Shown here in pieces: positions 20,234 through 29,157 of a stretch of 64,000 bases of DNA (position 1 is the stretch's first letter; every line of letters begins with the position of its first letter). The notes beneath the pieces are model-generated. The model ran no database searches. It was not told where the DNA came from and saw only the letters and a program-made list of their open reading frames with translations. Position numbers and translations under genes: made by a program. Source of the DNA: Oppiella nova (lineage: Eukaryota > Arthropoda > Arachnida > Sarcoptiformes > Oppiidae); NCBI GenBank assembly GCA_905397405.1, contig CAJPVJ010000001.1, forward strand, positions 342,771-406,770. The letters run 5' to 3'.

Positions 20234-20764
20234 ATGAGTGTGCAACTGCCTAAAGCCTTATTAGACCTCGAATCAAATTGCGGTATTTTTGCTGTTTGGA
20301 TGTTATTGCAAAATTACTCAATTCAGTTAGATATTCAACAACTGGTTAAACTTTGTCATCACGATGCAGAGGATGGCACTTTTACAATTGGTCTAGCGGT
20401 TGGGTTAAAAAAATTAGGTTTTGATCTGTCTTTTTATACAGATGAAGACTCAAATATTCATGAAAAAGAAATCGTCCGTTATCAAGATGCGAAGAAGTTA
20501 AGGTTGCAGATTAGTCCAGCGCTAAGCTATCAAGAAATTCAAGCCTATATTGAACAAGGGTGCAATATCATTGTTTTTTATGATAATTTTGAAGGTGTTG
20601 GAAATCATTCGTTGATTTATTCAATAAATGATCAGGAGATTTGTTTCTATGATAATTTTGAAGCTATGCCGAAAGCTGTCTTTGAACAACAACGTTTAGC
20701 TGAAGGAATTTGTCAGCAAGTGATTGTGGTTCGTGAATATTGTCCTGCGATTCGATATTGTTAA
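20234..20764 (+). CDS. C39-like cysteine peptidase domain protein
   Basis: 176 residues, cytoplasmic by appearance (no signal peptide). The start resembles peptidase C39 domains: Cys16 in ESNCGIFAVWMLLQ, His125 in GVGNHSLIY and Asp140 in CFYDNFE would make the papain-like triad. C39 domains normally cleave double-glycine leaders in bacteriocin ABC exporters. Here there is no transporter, no leader-peptide gene and no ATPase next door, so the substrate is unknown. Papain-like fold is inferred from spacing only. Confidence 0.6.
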   Translation: MSVQLPKALLDLESNCGIFAVWMLLQNYSIQLDIQQLVKLCHHDAEDGTFTIGLAVGLKKLGFDLSFYTDEDSNIHEKEIVRYQDAKKLRLQISPALSYQEIQAYIEQGCNIIVFYDNFEGVGNHSLIYSINDQEICFYDNFEAMPKAVFEQQRLAEGICQQVIVVREYCPAIRYC

Positions 20765-20839
20765 TTCAATTGCAAATGTGAATCTCAGTAAATCGAAATT
20801 TACTGAGGTTCATGATAAAAATTGAGGGCTATTTCGGCT

Positions 20840-22045
20840 TTAGCCTTTAATACACAATACTTGTTTCAGTGTATGGACCACATCAATCAAATCATTTTGA
20901 TTGGCCATAACTTGATGAATATCCTTGTAGGCACTAGGAATCTCATCAACCACACCTTTATCTTTGCGGCACTCAATGCCTACTGTTTGTGCAATCAAAT
21001 CTTGCTGATTAAACAAATGCTTGGCTTTAGAACGACTCATTTTACGTCCTGCACCATGTGAGCATGAACAAAAAGAATCTGGATTACCTTTACCTTTAAC
21101 GATAAAAGATTGCGCGCCCATTGAACCGGGGATAATCCCATATTCATCGAGTCCTGCACGAATTGCACCTTTACGTGTAACAAATACGTCTTCACCAAAG
21201 TGAAGTTCTTTCTGTACATAATTATGATGACAATTAATCGCTTCTTTGGTCATTTGAAAACTTGGTAATAAAGGGCGAATTGCTTCTAAAATTAAACGCA
21301 TCATTTCGCGTCGGTTTTCAAAAGCATATTCTTGTGCCCATTCTACAGCTTCCACATAATCATCGAAATTCGTCGAACCTTCTGCAAAGTAGCTCAAGTC
21401 TTTATCAGGCACGTGACCAAAACGATGTTGTGCTTCTTTCTTGGCACGTTCAATAAAGTAAGTGCCAATCACGTTACCTAAGCCACGGCTACCTGAATGC
21501 AGCATGACCCAGATATCATCATTTTCATCAATACACAGTTCAATAAAGTGATTACCACCACCTAAAGTCCCGAGTTGCTTTTGCCATGTAACATCAAAAC
21601 TACGTAACATGCGTTTTAAAGCAGGGTGTTTGTCTGTAATACGCTGGAGCTTTTTATCTAAGGGCGAAAGGGTTGAAGCCTTTGCTTTGATTTGTTTGTG
21701 CATTTCAAAGCCGACAGGTACTTTTCTTTCAATGGCATTGCGTAAAGTGCTTAAATTATCGGGCAGTTGAGATGCTTTTAGACTAAGTCTTAATGCATTC
21801 ATACCACAACCGATATCCACGCCAACCGCAGCAGGAATGATGGCATTTTTGGTGGGAATAACACTTCCCACGGTTGCGCCTTTACCCAAATGTACATCTG
21901 GCATGACTGCGATATGTGAATGAATAAATTGCAATTGTGCCATTTTTCGCAGTTGGGTTAGGCTTTCCTCATCCACATCTTTTGTATAAATTTTTACAGG
22001 AACGCCATATTCTGCTTTGGCGTTTAAAATCATTTGTATGCTCAT
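20840..22045 (-). CDS. rtcB: RtcB family RNA ligase
   Basis: 401 residues. Metal- and GTP-binding motifs in order: MPDVHLGKG (near residue 48), GVDIGCGM with Cys80, GTLGGGNHF, HSGSRGLGN, CHHNYV and the C-terminal SCSHGAGRKMSRS holding the histidine that takes GMP. RtcB joins 2',3'-cyclic phosphate or 3'-phosphate ends to 5'-OH ends and repairs cleaved tRNA and rRNA. It is shorter than archaeal RtcB, as usual for bacterial RtcB2-type forms. No rtcA and no RtcR regulator lie nearby. A separate small structured transcription unit lies just upstream (22138-22347). Confidence 0.93.
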   Translation of the reverse strand: MSIQMILNAKAEYGVPVKIYTKDVDEESLTQLRKMAQLQFIHSHIAVMPDVHLGKGATVGSVIPTKNAIIPAAVGVDIGCGMNALRLSLKASQLPDNLSTLRNAIERKVPVGFEMHKQIKAKASTLSPLDKKLQRITDKHPALKRMLRSFDVTWQKQLGTLGGGNHFIELCIDENDDIWVMLHSGSRGLGNVIGTYFIERAKKEAQHRFGHVPDKDLSYFAEGSTNFDDYVEAVEWAQEYAFENRREMMRLILEAIRPLLPSFQMTKEAINCHHNYVQKELHFGEDVFVTRKGAIRAGLDEYGIIPGSMGAQSFIVKGKGNPDSFCSCSHGAGRKMSRSKAKHLFNQQDLIAQTVGIECRKDKGVVDEIPSAYKDIHQVMANQNDLIDVVHTLKQVLCIKG

Positions 22046-22137
22046 TTTTTTTCTCGAAGCAAATTTTTTTATTGTCCGAAGGCGGTTACAACACTATTGT
22101 CAAAGCAATGATCGATTCAAATTTTAAAGACAATAAA

Positions 22138-22159
22138 AAACCTAGCGAATGCTAGGTTT
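22138..22159 (-). terminator. Terminator closing the small unit upstream of rtcB
   Basis: 9-bp stem AAACCTAGC / GCTAGGTTT, 4-base loop, with six T on the minus strand. It faces rtcB but lies 92 bases ahead of the rtcB start, so it ends, or attenuates, a transcript that begins near 22313. Confidence 0.85.
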
Positions 22160-22313
22160 GACTGACATTCGGACACTTTGATTAATTCAGTGCCCGTGGG
22201 TAGACGACTGCTTAATCTTAATTTAAAGTTTTCTCAAGTTGATGCATGTCGTACTCCTATACTTTTTTGATTTAAAATCAAAGGTGAAAATTCTGATTGG
22301 AAACGATCCAATG
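22138..22313 (-). ncRNA. Candidate small RNA or attenuating leader with a 9-codon ORF
   Basis: A compact transcript of about 175 bases runs from a strong promoter (22320-22347) to an intrinsic terminator (22138-22159) on the minus strand. In transcript order it shows a hairpin ATTGGA/TCCAAT, a hairpin TTTGATTT/ATCAAA, a Shine-Dalgarno AGGAG 6 bases before a 9-codon ORF (MHQLEKTLN, 22247-22218), a stem GTACGAC/GTCGTCTAC that brackets that ORF, a hairpin GGGCACT/AGTGTCC and then the terminator. It does not match any RNA family I can name. It may be a free sRNA, or a leader controlling read-through into rtcB. Confidence 0.55.
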
Positions 22314-22319
22314 GGCGTT

Positions 22320-22347
22320 ATTCTATAAAGAAAAAAAACTTTGTCAA
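22320..22347 (-). promoter_or_regulatory. Sigma-70 promoter of the small unit upstream of rtcB
   Basis: Minus strand: perfect TTGACA (complement of 22342-22347), 16-base spacer, TAGAAT (complement of 22320-22325, 5 of 6). Predicted start near 22313. Confidence 0.75.
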
Positions 22348-22401
22348 TGAAACATAGCAAATTAATTTTTAATTCACGTTGAATTGCTGTTATAAAAAAA
22401 C

Positions 22402-22429
22402 AATAAAGCAGCTAAAAAGCTGCTTTATT
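22402..22429 (-). terminator. Terminator of the LysP-like permease gene
   Basis: 12-bp stem AATAAAGCAGCT / AGCTGCTTTATT with a 4-base loop, followed on the minus strand by TTG and seven T. It isolates the permease from the small unit downstream. Confidence 0.88.
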
Positions 22430-22442
22430 TACATCAAGTGAT

Positions 22443-23906
22443 TTACTCTTTTTCGACTTGAATGGGTTGTACATCCATCTGATCATAAGCGATCAATTTA
22501 GATTTGTGTTTCCACTTATAGCCAAGCCAGATAACAAGAAACAGCGGAATACTAATATACGTAGACAACACACTCATCCATTTTCCATCAAGCACAGCTT
22601 CTGCATTTTGGCCAAGAATAATGATGGCACAAAGAATAAAGGCAAACCACGGACCAAAAGGGAAGAATTTTGCACGATAAGCGAGATCTTCAAGTTTATA
22701 GCCTTGAGCTAAATAACCTTTACGGAAGCGATAATGTGAGATTGCGATACCTAACCAGACAATAAAACCGCACATACCTGACATGTTTAGCAACCAAGTA
22801 AACACGACACTTTCACCAATAAAGGTGGTTAAGAAACACAGTGCCGCAATTGCCGTTGTTGCATACAGTGCATTCATGGGTACACCGCGAAGATCGAGTT
22901 TAGAGAAAACTCGTGGCGCTTTACCTTCACGTGCCATATCAAACAACATACGTGTTGATGAATACATGCCTGAGTTACCTGCAGACATAATTGCAGTCAA
23001 AATCACGGCATTCATTAAGCCTGCTGCAAATGCTAAACCTGCTTTTTCATATAACAGAGTAAATGGTGACAGGGTAATGTTTCCATCACCTTCCGCAGCA
23101 AGTGCAAGGTTTGGATCTGTATACGCAACCAATGTACCAATGATAAAGATACACAAGATATAAAATAAAAGAATACGCCAAAAGATTTGTTTAATGGCGA
23201 TTGGAATGGTTTTTTTCGGATCCTTAGATTCACCTGCAGCGACACCGACCATCTCCGTCCCTTGGAACGAGAATCCAGCGATCATGGCAACACCGACTAA
23301 GGCTTGAAAGCCACCTACAAATGGCGCTTCACCAACGGTCCAATTCTTGGTAATGGAATCTGTTGGATCTAACATGATTTTACCAATCATGAATAAGCCA
23401 ATGACAATAAAGAAGATGATGGCAATGACTTTAACCAGTGAAAATAAAAATTCACTTTCACCAAAGCCTTTTACAGTTAAGGCATTGATACAGAAGATAA
23501 TCGCAAGGAATAGCGCACTCCACCAAAAGCCGGGGATGTCTGGAAACCAAAACTTCATGATGAATTGAACGGCAACCAATTCAAATGCTACGGTAATGGC
23601 CCAGTTATACCAATAGTTCCAACCGAGTGCGAAACCAAAACCTTCTTCTACATACTTATTACCATAGGTAAAAAATGCACCTGATGTTGGATTGTGGGTT
23701 GCAAGTTCACCTAAACTGGTCATCAAGAAATAAATCATGATACCAATCAGAACATAAGCAAGTAATGCACCACCAGGTCCAGCAGTGGCAATCGTTTGAC
23801 CAGAAGCAAGGAATAACCCTGTACCAATAGAACCGCCAATGGCGATCATGTTTAAATGTCGTGCTCCAAGCTTACGCTGGAGTTGAGGATGATCTGTTTC
23901 GCTCAT
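22443..23906 (-). CDS. Amino acid permease, LysP-like (APC family)
   Basis: 487 residues, about 12 transmembrane helices. The start (RKLGARHLNMIAIGGSIGTGLF) and TM1 GSIGTG motif are typical of the AAT subfamily of APC transporters. The segments GEAPFVGGFQALVGVAMI and FSFQGTEMVGVAAGES read closest to lysine permease LysP. Proton-coupled uptake of a cationic or other amino acid across the inner membrane is expected. Substrate by resemblance only. It starts 2 bases after rsmC ends, in the same direction, so co-transcription is likely. Confidence 0.85.
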   Translation of the reverse strand: MSETDHPQLQRKLGARHLNMIAIGGSIGTGLFLASGQTIATAGPGGALLAYVLIGIMIYFLMTSLGELATHNPTSGAFFTYGNKYVEEGFGFALGWNYWYNWAITVAFELVAVQFIMKFWFPDIPGFWWSALFLAIIFCINALTVKGFGESEFLFSLVKVIAIIFFIVIGLFMIGKIMLDPTDSITKNWTVGEAPFVGGFQALVGVAMIAGFSFQGTEMVGVAAGESKDPKKTIPIAIKQIFWRILLFYILCIFIIGTLVAYTDPNLALAAEGDGNITLSPFTLLYEKAGLAFAAGLMNAVILTAIMSAGNSGMYSSTRMLFDMAREGKAPRVFSKLDLRGVPMNALYATTAIAALCFLTTFIGESVVFTWLLNMSGMCGFIVWLGIAISHYRFRKGYLAQGYKLEDLAYRAKFFPFGPWFAFILCAIIILGQNAEAVLDGKWMSVLSTYISIPLFLVIWLGYKWKHKSKLIAYDQMDVQPIQVEKE

Positions 23907-23908
23907 CG

Positions 23909-24949
23909 TTATTCCTTACTACTTTTTTGAGTGTTGGCGAACAGCACTTTAAAGCCTTGTTGATCTGCTTTAGTCGTACATTGACTAAAACTCTGCTCAA
24001 TGAGTAATGGGTAATTTAGGAAGCGGTTTGCCACAATCCATAATTCACCACCTGATTTTAAATGTCGTCTCGCAGTTTTACATAACGTTTCACTGGCATT
24101 GTAATCTGTTTGAATACCTTGGTGAAATGGAGGGTTACTCACGATGGCGTGTAAGAACAATGGCGCATCTTCAATCCCTGTGACTGCTTTTATTTCAAGT
24201 TGTTCTAAAGGTAAATTATTTTTTTCAAAAGTCATTTGCGTTGATGCTAAAGCAAAAGCATCGACATCTAAAGCAAAAATACGATTTTTCGGATTAAGTT
24301 TACTGAGATAAGCACTGATGACACCTGCACCACAACCAAAGTCCGCAATTTTTCCAGACGTCACTTGTTTTAGATAAGGTAAAAGCACTGCAGTTCCAAT
24401 ATCTAGACGATTTTGGCTAAACACACCAGGGAGTGCACAAATGCTAAGTTCTCCAGCAGGTGTTGGAACATTATAGACTTGCGCCCATTCTGCTAATGGC
24501 TTTGCTTTCACGGTTTTATCTGTGGTGAGTTGCCACATTTGACAATGACGTGCGCTATCAAGCTTGATGGCTTGACCATAAGGCTGGAGTTGTTTTGCAG
24601 CACGTTCTACACCACCTTTTTTCTCTCCAACCAAGAAAATCGAAGCGCCAACAGCTAAACGACTGACTAAATTGTGTAAGATATAGTTGAGTAGCTCTTT
24701 TGATTTTGGAACAAAAACAACAGCCTGATCAAATTCAGCTTCTGGCAGGTCAGTACCAAAATGTACTGTTGCCTGCTGATTCTGAAAATATTGAAACTCA
24801 TTGTAATTCCAAGTCCAAATGCTTGCTTCGATGTTATGAGCTAAATTTGAAAGTAGATCATCCGTTGCTGCATTTACAAATAGCACGCGTCCAGAAAGGT
24901 AGTCATGCTGTCGAATGACAACTTCGCTTTTTGGCTCCATATTCACCAT
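23909..24949 (-). CDS. rsmC: 16S rRNA (guanine(1207)-N(2))-methyltransferase
   Basis: 346 residues, close to E. coli RsmC (343). Two tandem Rossmann-like halves: a degenerate N-terminal half and a C-terminal SAM-binding half with [15 protein letters not shown] (near residue 200) and the catalytic NPPFHQG (near residue 278). It methylates G1207 in 16S rRNA of the 30S subunit. Two possible starts, ATG 24949 and ATG 24940; GGATGG lies suitably before the second, so the protein may be 343 residues. Confidence 0.9.
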   Translation of the reverse strand: MVNMEPKSEVVIRQHDYLSGRVLFVNAATDDLLSNLAHNIEASIWTWNYNEFQYFQNQQATVHFGTDLPEAEFDQAVVFVPKSKELLNYILHNLVSRLAVGASIFLVGEKKGGVERAAKQLQPYGQAIKLDSARHCQMWQLTTDKTVKAKPLAEWAQVYNVPTPAGELSICALPGVFSQNRLDIGTAVLLPYLKQVTSGKIADFGCGAGVISAYLSKLNPKNRIFALDVDAFALASTQMTFEKNNLPLEQLEIKAVTGIEDAPLFLHAIVSNPPFHQGIQTDYNASETLCKTARRHLKSGGELWIVANRFLNYPLLIEQSFSQCTTKADQQGFKVLFANTQKSSKE

Positions 24950-24969
24950 CCATCAATAAAAATTAGAGC

Positions 24970-24993
24970 AATGCCCAGTCTCAGCTGGGCATT
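24970..24993 (-). terminator. Terminator of the xanthine permease gene
   Basis: 9-bp stem AATGCCCAG / CTGGGCATT with a 6-base loop, then a T-rich stretch on the minus strand, between the permease (ending 25010) and rsmC. Confidence 0.65.
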
Positions 24994-25009
24994 ATAAAGA
25001 ATAGATTTA

Positions 25010-26383
25010 TTATTTTTTAGTTTCGGGTAAAACTAAATTCAAAATTAATGCAGCTAGCCCGCCAGTTGCGACACCAGAACTAAAAATATTACGTGCTAAT
25101 TCTGGTAAATGTTCCAAAATTTGAGGAACTTGTGCAACCCCTAGGCCGAGACCCAAAGAGATAGCAATAATCAATAACGCACGACGGTCTAGTTGAATTC
25201 CCGATAAAATGTTAATGCCTGAAGCAGCAACAGCACCAAACATTACCATAACCGCACCACCCAGTACCGCTTGCGGTACCGCCTGAATGATACCAGCAAC
25301 AGCAGGGAATAACCCCAGAATGATGAGTAGGATTGCAATCCAAATCCCAACAAAACGACTTGCAACACCCGTCAACTGAATTACACCGTTATTTTGTGCA
25401 AAGACAGAACTTGGGAATGTATTAAAAATCCCTGCAAGAAATGAGTTGGCACCATTGACCAGTACACCACCTTTAATTCGTTCCATCCACACTGGGCCAT
25501 CTACAGGCTGATTTGAAATTTTAGAGGTTGCGGTGACATCGCCAATTGCTTCTAAAGACGTGACAAGATAAATAAACGCCATAGGAATAAATAAGCTCCA
25601 TGAGAAGCTAATTCCAAAATGCATTGGTGTCGGAATTTGAATCAATGGGGCATCTTTTAAACCAGAAAAATCTAAATAGCCCATAAAGCCCGCAAGAATA
25701 TAGCCAATGACTAAAGCAATAAGAATTGCAGAACTTTTCACCCAAACCACTTTGAAGCGATTGAGAAGGACGATAATTGCCAACACTGTACATGACATGA
25801 TGAGATTGTCGGCGCTGGCAAACGTATGGCTTTCCATGGCTTGGTAGCCACCACCCATGCTGATTAAACCTTCTTTAATTAAGGTTAAACCAATCAACAG
25901 TACCACAATCCCTGTAACCAAGGGCGTGATCAACTTTTTTACCCAAGGTAAAATACGTGAAACACCCATTTCAATAAATGAGCCTGCAATGACCACACCA
26001 AAAATAGATGCCATAACCGCTTCTACTGGTGTGCCCGCAGCAACCATGGCAGAACCAATCCCAATCATTGGACCAATAAAGTTAAAGCTTGTACCTTGAA
26101 CAATCAGTAGCCCTGCACCAAAGGGTCCAATTTTTTTACATTGTAAGAATGTTGCTACCCCAGAAATCACCAATGACATGGAAAGAATCATGTTGGTATC
26201 TTGAGGAGAAACACCTAAAGCTAAACAAATCAGTAAACCGGGTGTTACAATTGGAACAATAATCGCAAGTAAATGTTGCAAAGCCGCAAAAAAAGCGATG
26301 AGTGGTTTTGGGCGATCATCTAGACCATAAACAAGATCAATTTGAGCCTGTTTCTGATTGGGAGAGGGGATAGAATTGGACAT
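25010..26383 (-). CDS. Xanthine/purine permease (NCS2 family, XanP-like)
   Basis: 457 residues, about 12-14 transmembrane helices. The N-terminal LVYGLDDRP and FFAALQHLLAIIV, then QGTSFNFIGP and QNNGVIQLTGVASRFVG, are NCS2 signatures and read closest to the xanthine permease XanP/XanQ group. Proton-driven uptake of xanthine or uric acid is likely. There are no purine-catabolism genes beside it. Divergent from typA across 174 bases. Confidence 0.87.
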   Translation of the reverse strand: MSNSIPSPNQKQAQIDLVYGLDDRPKPLIAFFAALQHLLAIIVPIVTPGLLICLALGVSPQDTNMILSMSLVISGVATFLQCKKIGPFGAGLLIVQGTSFNFIGPMIGIGSAMVAAGTPVEAVMASIFGVVIAGSFIEMGVSRILPWVKKLITPLVTGIVVLLIGLTLIKEGLISMGGGYQAMESHTFASADNLIMSCTVLAIIVLLNRFKVVWVKSSAILIALVIGYILAGFMGYLDFSGLKDAPLIQIPTPMHFGISFSWSLFIPMAFIYLVTSLEAIGDVTATSKISNQPVDGPVWMERIKGGVLVNGANSFLAGIFNTFPSSVFAQNNGVIQLTGVASRFVGIWIAILLIILGLFPAVAGIIQAVPQAVLGGAVMVMFGAVAASGINILSGIQLDRRALLIIAISLGLGLGVAQVPQILEHLPELARNIFSSGVATGGLAALILNLVLPETKK

Positions 26384-26478
26384 GGCACAGCAATTGGAAG
26401 TGGCAAGATGGCGCTATTCTAATCGCTTTACACACTATTACAAAATAAAAAGCCTGCCGTTGTGAAAAAAACTTGTAA

Positions 26479-26496
26479 CTGTCAATAAACTGTCAC
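26479..26496 (+). promoter_or_regulatory. Pho-box-like direct repeat upstream of typA
   Basis: CTGTCAA and CTGTCAC are separated by TAAA, again the 7-4-7 layout of a PhoB site and oriented towards typA. It ends 23 bases before a perfect TATAAT (26520-26525), about one helical turn further than a classical Pho promoter. The match to the half-sites is good, but the target gene is unexpected, so confidence is moderate. Confidence 0.4.
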
Positions 26497-26519
26497 TACT
26501 AAAAGTTAAGATTTTTCTG

Positions 26520-26525
26520 TATAAT
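26520..26525 (+). promoter_or_regulatory. -10 element of the typA promoter
   Basis: Perfect TATAAT 33 bases before the typA ATG, with TG immediately upstream. No good -35 is seen at 16-18 bases, which is consistent with a promoter that needs an activator or relies on an extended -10. Confidence 0.6.
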
Positions 26526-26557
26526 TTGCCCTCAAATTTAAAGCGTATCGAATTTAC

Positions 26558-28393
26558 ATGTCTGATATTAAAACTCTCCGTAATATTGCCATCATCGCGC
26601 ACGTCGACCATGGTAAAACGACTCTTGTCGACAAACTTTTACAACAATCAGGTGCACTCGGTGACCGCGCGGGTGAGATTGAGCGTGTTATGGATTCGAA
26701 TGCGCTTGAGTCTGAACGCGGTATTACCATTCTTGCAAAAAACACTGCAATCAAATGGTTAGACAAGCGTACAAATACTGAATACCGCATCAACATCGTC
26801 GACACCCCAGGACATGCTGACTTTGGTGGTGAAGTTGAACGTGTAATGTCTATGGTTGACTGCGTACTTCTTCTTGTCGATTCACAAGAAGGCCCAATGC
26901 CACAAACTCGCTTTGTAACACAAAAAGCGTTTGCTCGTGGTTTGAAGCCAATTGTTATCATCAACAAAGTAGATAAGCCAAGCGCTCGTCCAGACTGGGT
27001 AATCGATCAAGTATTTGATTTGTTCGATAACTTAGGTGGTAGTGATGAACAGTTAGACTTCCCAATCGTATATGCTTCTGGCTTACGTGGTGTTGCTGGT
27101 CCTTCTCCTGAAGAATTAGCAGAAGATATGACGCCGTTGTTCGAAACAATCGTAGATATCGTTGAACCACCAGCAGTTGATATTGATGGTCCATTCCAAA
27201 TGCAAATTTCATCACTTGACTATAATAGTTTCGTGGGTGTAATTGGTGTTGGTCGTATTCAACGTGGTTCAGTAAAAACCAATACACCAGTGACTGTTAT
27301 CGATAAAGATGGCAAAACACGTAACGGTCGTATCTTAAAAATTATGGGTTACCATGGTTTAGAGCGTGTAGATGTAGATTCTGCTCAAGCGGGTGATATC
27401 GTATGTATCACTGGTTTAGATGCTTTGAACATTTCTGACACAATCTGTGATCCTAAAAATGTTGAAGCATTACCTGCATTGTCTGTAGATGAACCTACAG
27501 TTTCGATGACGTTCCAAGTAAACAACTCACCGTTTGCTGGTAAAGAAGGTAAATTTGTAACTTCACGTAATATCCGTGAGCGTTTAGATCGCGAATTGAT
27601 CCATAACGTTGCTTTACGTGTTGAAGATACTGACAGTCCAGACCGTTTCAAAGTTTCTGGTCGTGGTGAACTTCACCTTTCAGTATTGATTGAAACCATG
27701 CGTCGTGAAGGCTTCGAGATGGGTGTTTCTCGTCCGCAAGTGATCATGAAAGAAGTTGATGGCGAAACTCAAGAACCATACGAAAACGTTACTTTTGATG
27801 TTGAAGAACAACATCAGGGTTCTGTTATGGAACAAATGGGTAACCGTAAAGGTGAGTTGACCAATATGGAAGTTGACGGTAAAGGCCGTATCCGTATTGA
27901 AGCAACTGTTCCATCACGTGGTTTGATTGGTTTCCGTTCTGAATTCTTAACCATTACCTCTGGTACTGGTATCATGACTTCAAGCTTCTCGCATTACGGT
28001 ACAGCTAAACAAGGTGCAGTTGCGAAACGTCAAAACGGTGTGTTGATCTCTATGGTTAACGGTACTTGCTTAGCGTTTGCATTGTTCACTTTACAAGACC
28101 GTGGTCGTCTATTTGCTGAACCACAGTTAGAAGTTTATGAAGGTATGATCGTGGGTATGAACTCTCGTTCAGACGACATGACTGTGAACCCAACCAAAGC
28201 GAAGCAGTTAACCAACATGCGTGCATCTGGTACAGATGAAGCGTTAACGTTAACACCTGCAATTAAATTCACGCTTGAACAAGCATTAGAATTTATTGAA
28301 GATGACGAATTAGTTGAAGTAACACCTAAATCAGTTCGTATTCGTAAAAAATTCTTAACTGAAAATGAACGTAAACGTGCTTCACGTGGCTAA
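26558..28393 (+). CDS. typA: Translational GTPase TypA/BipA
   Basis: 611 residues. G1 AHVDHGKTTL (residues 15-24), G2 RGITI, G3 DTPGHADFGGE, G4 NKVD; then EF-G-like domains II, III and V and the BipA-specific C-terminal domain ending VRIRKKFL. Ribosome-associated GTPase that helps 50S assembly and growth at low temperature and under stress. Codon use is that of a highly expressed gene. Stands alone, with its own terminator. Confidence 0.97.
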   Translation: MSDIKTLRNIAIIAHVDHGKTTLVDKLLQQSGALGDRAGEIERVMDSNALESERGITILAKNTAIKWLDKRTNTEYRINIVDTPGHADFGGEVERVMSMVDCVLLLVDSQEGPMPQTRFVTQKAFARGLKPIVIINKVDKPSARPDWVIDQVFDLFDNLGGSDEQLDFPIVYASGLRGVAGPSPEELAEDMTPLFETIVDIVEPPAVDIDGPFQMQISSLDYNSFVGVIGVGRIQRGSVKTNTPVTVIDKDGKTRNGRILKIMGYHGLERVDVDSAQAGDIVCITGLDALNISDTICDPKNVEALPALSVDEPTVSMTFQVNNSPFAGKEGKFVTSRNIRERLDRELIHNVALRVEDTDSPDRFKVSGRGELHLSVLIETMRREGFEMGVSRPQVIMKEVDGETQEPYENVTFDVEEQHQGSVMEQMGNRKGELTNMEVDGKGRIRIEATVPSRGLIGFRSEFLTITSGTGIMTSSFSHYGTAKQGAVAKRQNGVLISMVNGTCLAFALFTLQDRGRLFAEPQLEVYEGMIVGMNSRSDDMTVNPTKAKQLTNMRASGTDEALTLTPAIKFTLEQALEFIEDDELVEVTPKSVRIRKKFLTENERKRASRG

Positions 28394-28424
28394 GCGTTCA
28401 AACTGGAAATAATTTAATTTCTAG

Positions 28425-28462
28425 AAAAAAACCGCAATTTTTTAATAAATTGCGGTTTTTTT
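28425..28462 (+). terminator. Terminator of typA
   Basis: Long stem AAAAAAACCGCAATTT / AAATTGCGGTTTTTTT with a 6-base loop and a run of T, 31 bases after the stop. Confidence 0.92.
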
Positions 28463-28585
28463 ATATAAATGTAAAAGAATATTGGTTTTTAATAAAAAGC
28501 GAGTAAATTAGGCGGAAATATATGTTGAAACATAATGTATACTTCGTCACATAAAAAATACGCAAAATCGGCGTGGAGTTAAAAT

Positions 28586-29017
28586 ATGAGTATTCTTTCA
28601 GAGTTCAGAGAATTTGCCATTAAAGGCAATATGATGGATTTGGCAATTGGTGTCATCATTGGTGGTGCTTTCAATAAAATTATCGACTCATTAGTGAAAG
28701 ACGTGATTATGCCTTTAATCACAGTGATTACGGGTGGTGGTGTTGATTTTACCCAAAAATTTGTCGTACTTGGCGATAACCCAAATAACCTTTCATCATT
28801 GGATGAATTAACCAAAGCCGGAATTAATGTATTAACCTATGGTAATTTCATCACAATTGTATTGAACTTCCTGATCTTAATGTGGGTGGTTTTCTTGTTG
28901 GTTAAATTCCTCAATAAAATTCGTAAACCTGCTGAAGAAGCTCCAGCTGCTACACCAGAAGATATTGCATTACTGCGTGAAATTCGTGATGAATTAAAGA
29001 AACGCCCTGAAGCTTAA
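28586..29017 (+). CDS. mscL: Large-conductance mechanosensitive channel
   Basis: 143 residues. The N-terminal [23 protein letters not shown] is the pore-lining TM1 region of MscL; TM2 lies near residues 90-112, and a charged C-terminal helix ([16 protein letters not shown]) forms the cytoplasmic bundle. Homopentameric safety valve of the inner membrane that opens on hypo-osmotic shock. Confidence 0.96.
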   Translation: MSILSEFREFAIKGNMMDLAIGVIIGGAFNKIIDSLVKDVIMPLITVITGGGVDFTQKFVVLGDNPNNLSSLDELTKAGINVLTYGNFITIVLNFLILMWVVFLLVKFLNKIRKPAEEAPAATPEDIALLREIRDELKKRPEA

Positions 29018-29102
29018 TCTTCATTAAATTGATTCAAATTACAGTATTTTAATATATCTAAACCCTGATAAAGGTATTAAATCATTGTAAAAGAGTTGAA
29101 TG

Positions 29103-29129
29103 AAACGGTACGATCAAGTACCGTTTTTT
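29103..29129 (+). terminator. Terminator of mscL
   Basis: 9-bp stem AAACGGTAC / GTACCGTTT, 6-base loop, six T; 85 bases after the stop of mscL and just ahead of the next lipoprotein gene. Confidence 0.85.
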
Positions 29130-29157
29130 ATGCAAGCAAGAAAATAGGGATGGGCTG

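Noticed and set aside
22138-22347. tmRNA or lysine riboswitch near the LysP-like permease
   Set aside because: No tag-peptide reading frame, no tRNA-like ends, no lysine riboswitch core; the unit also lies downstream of the permease, not ahead of it.
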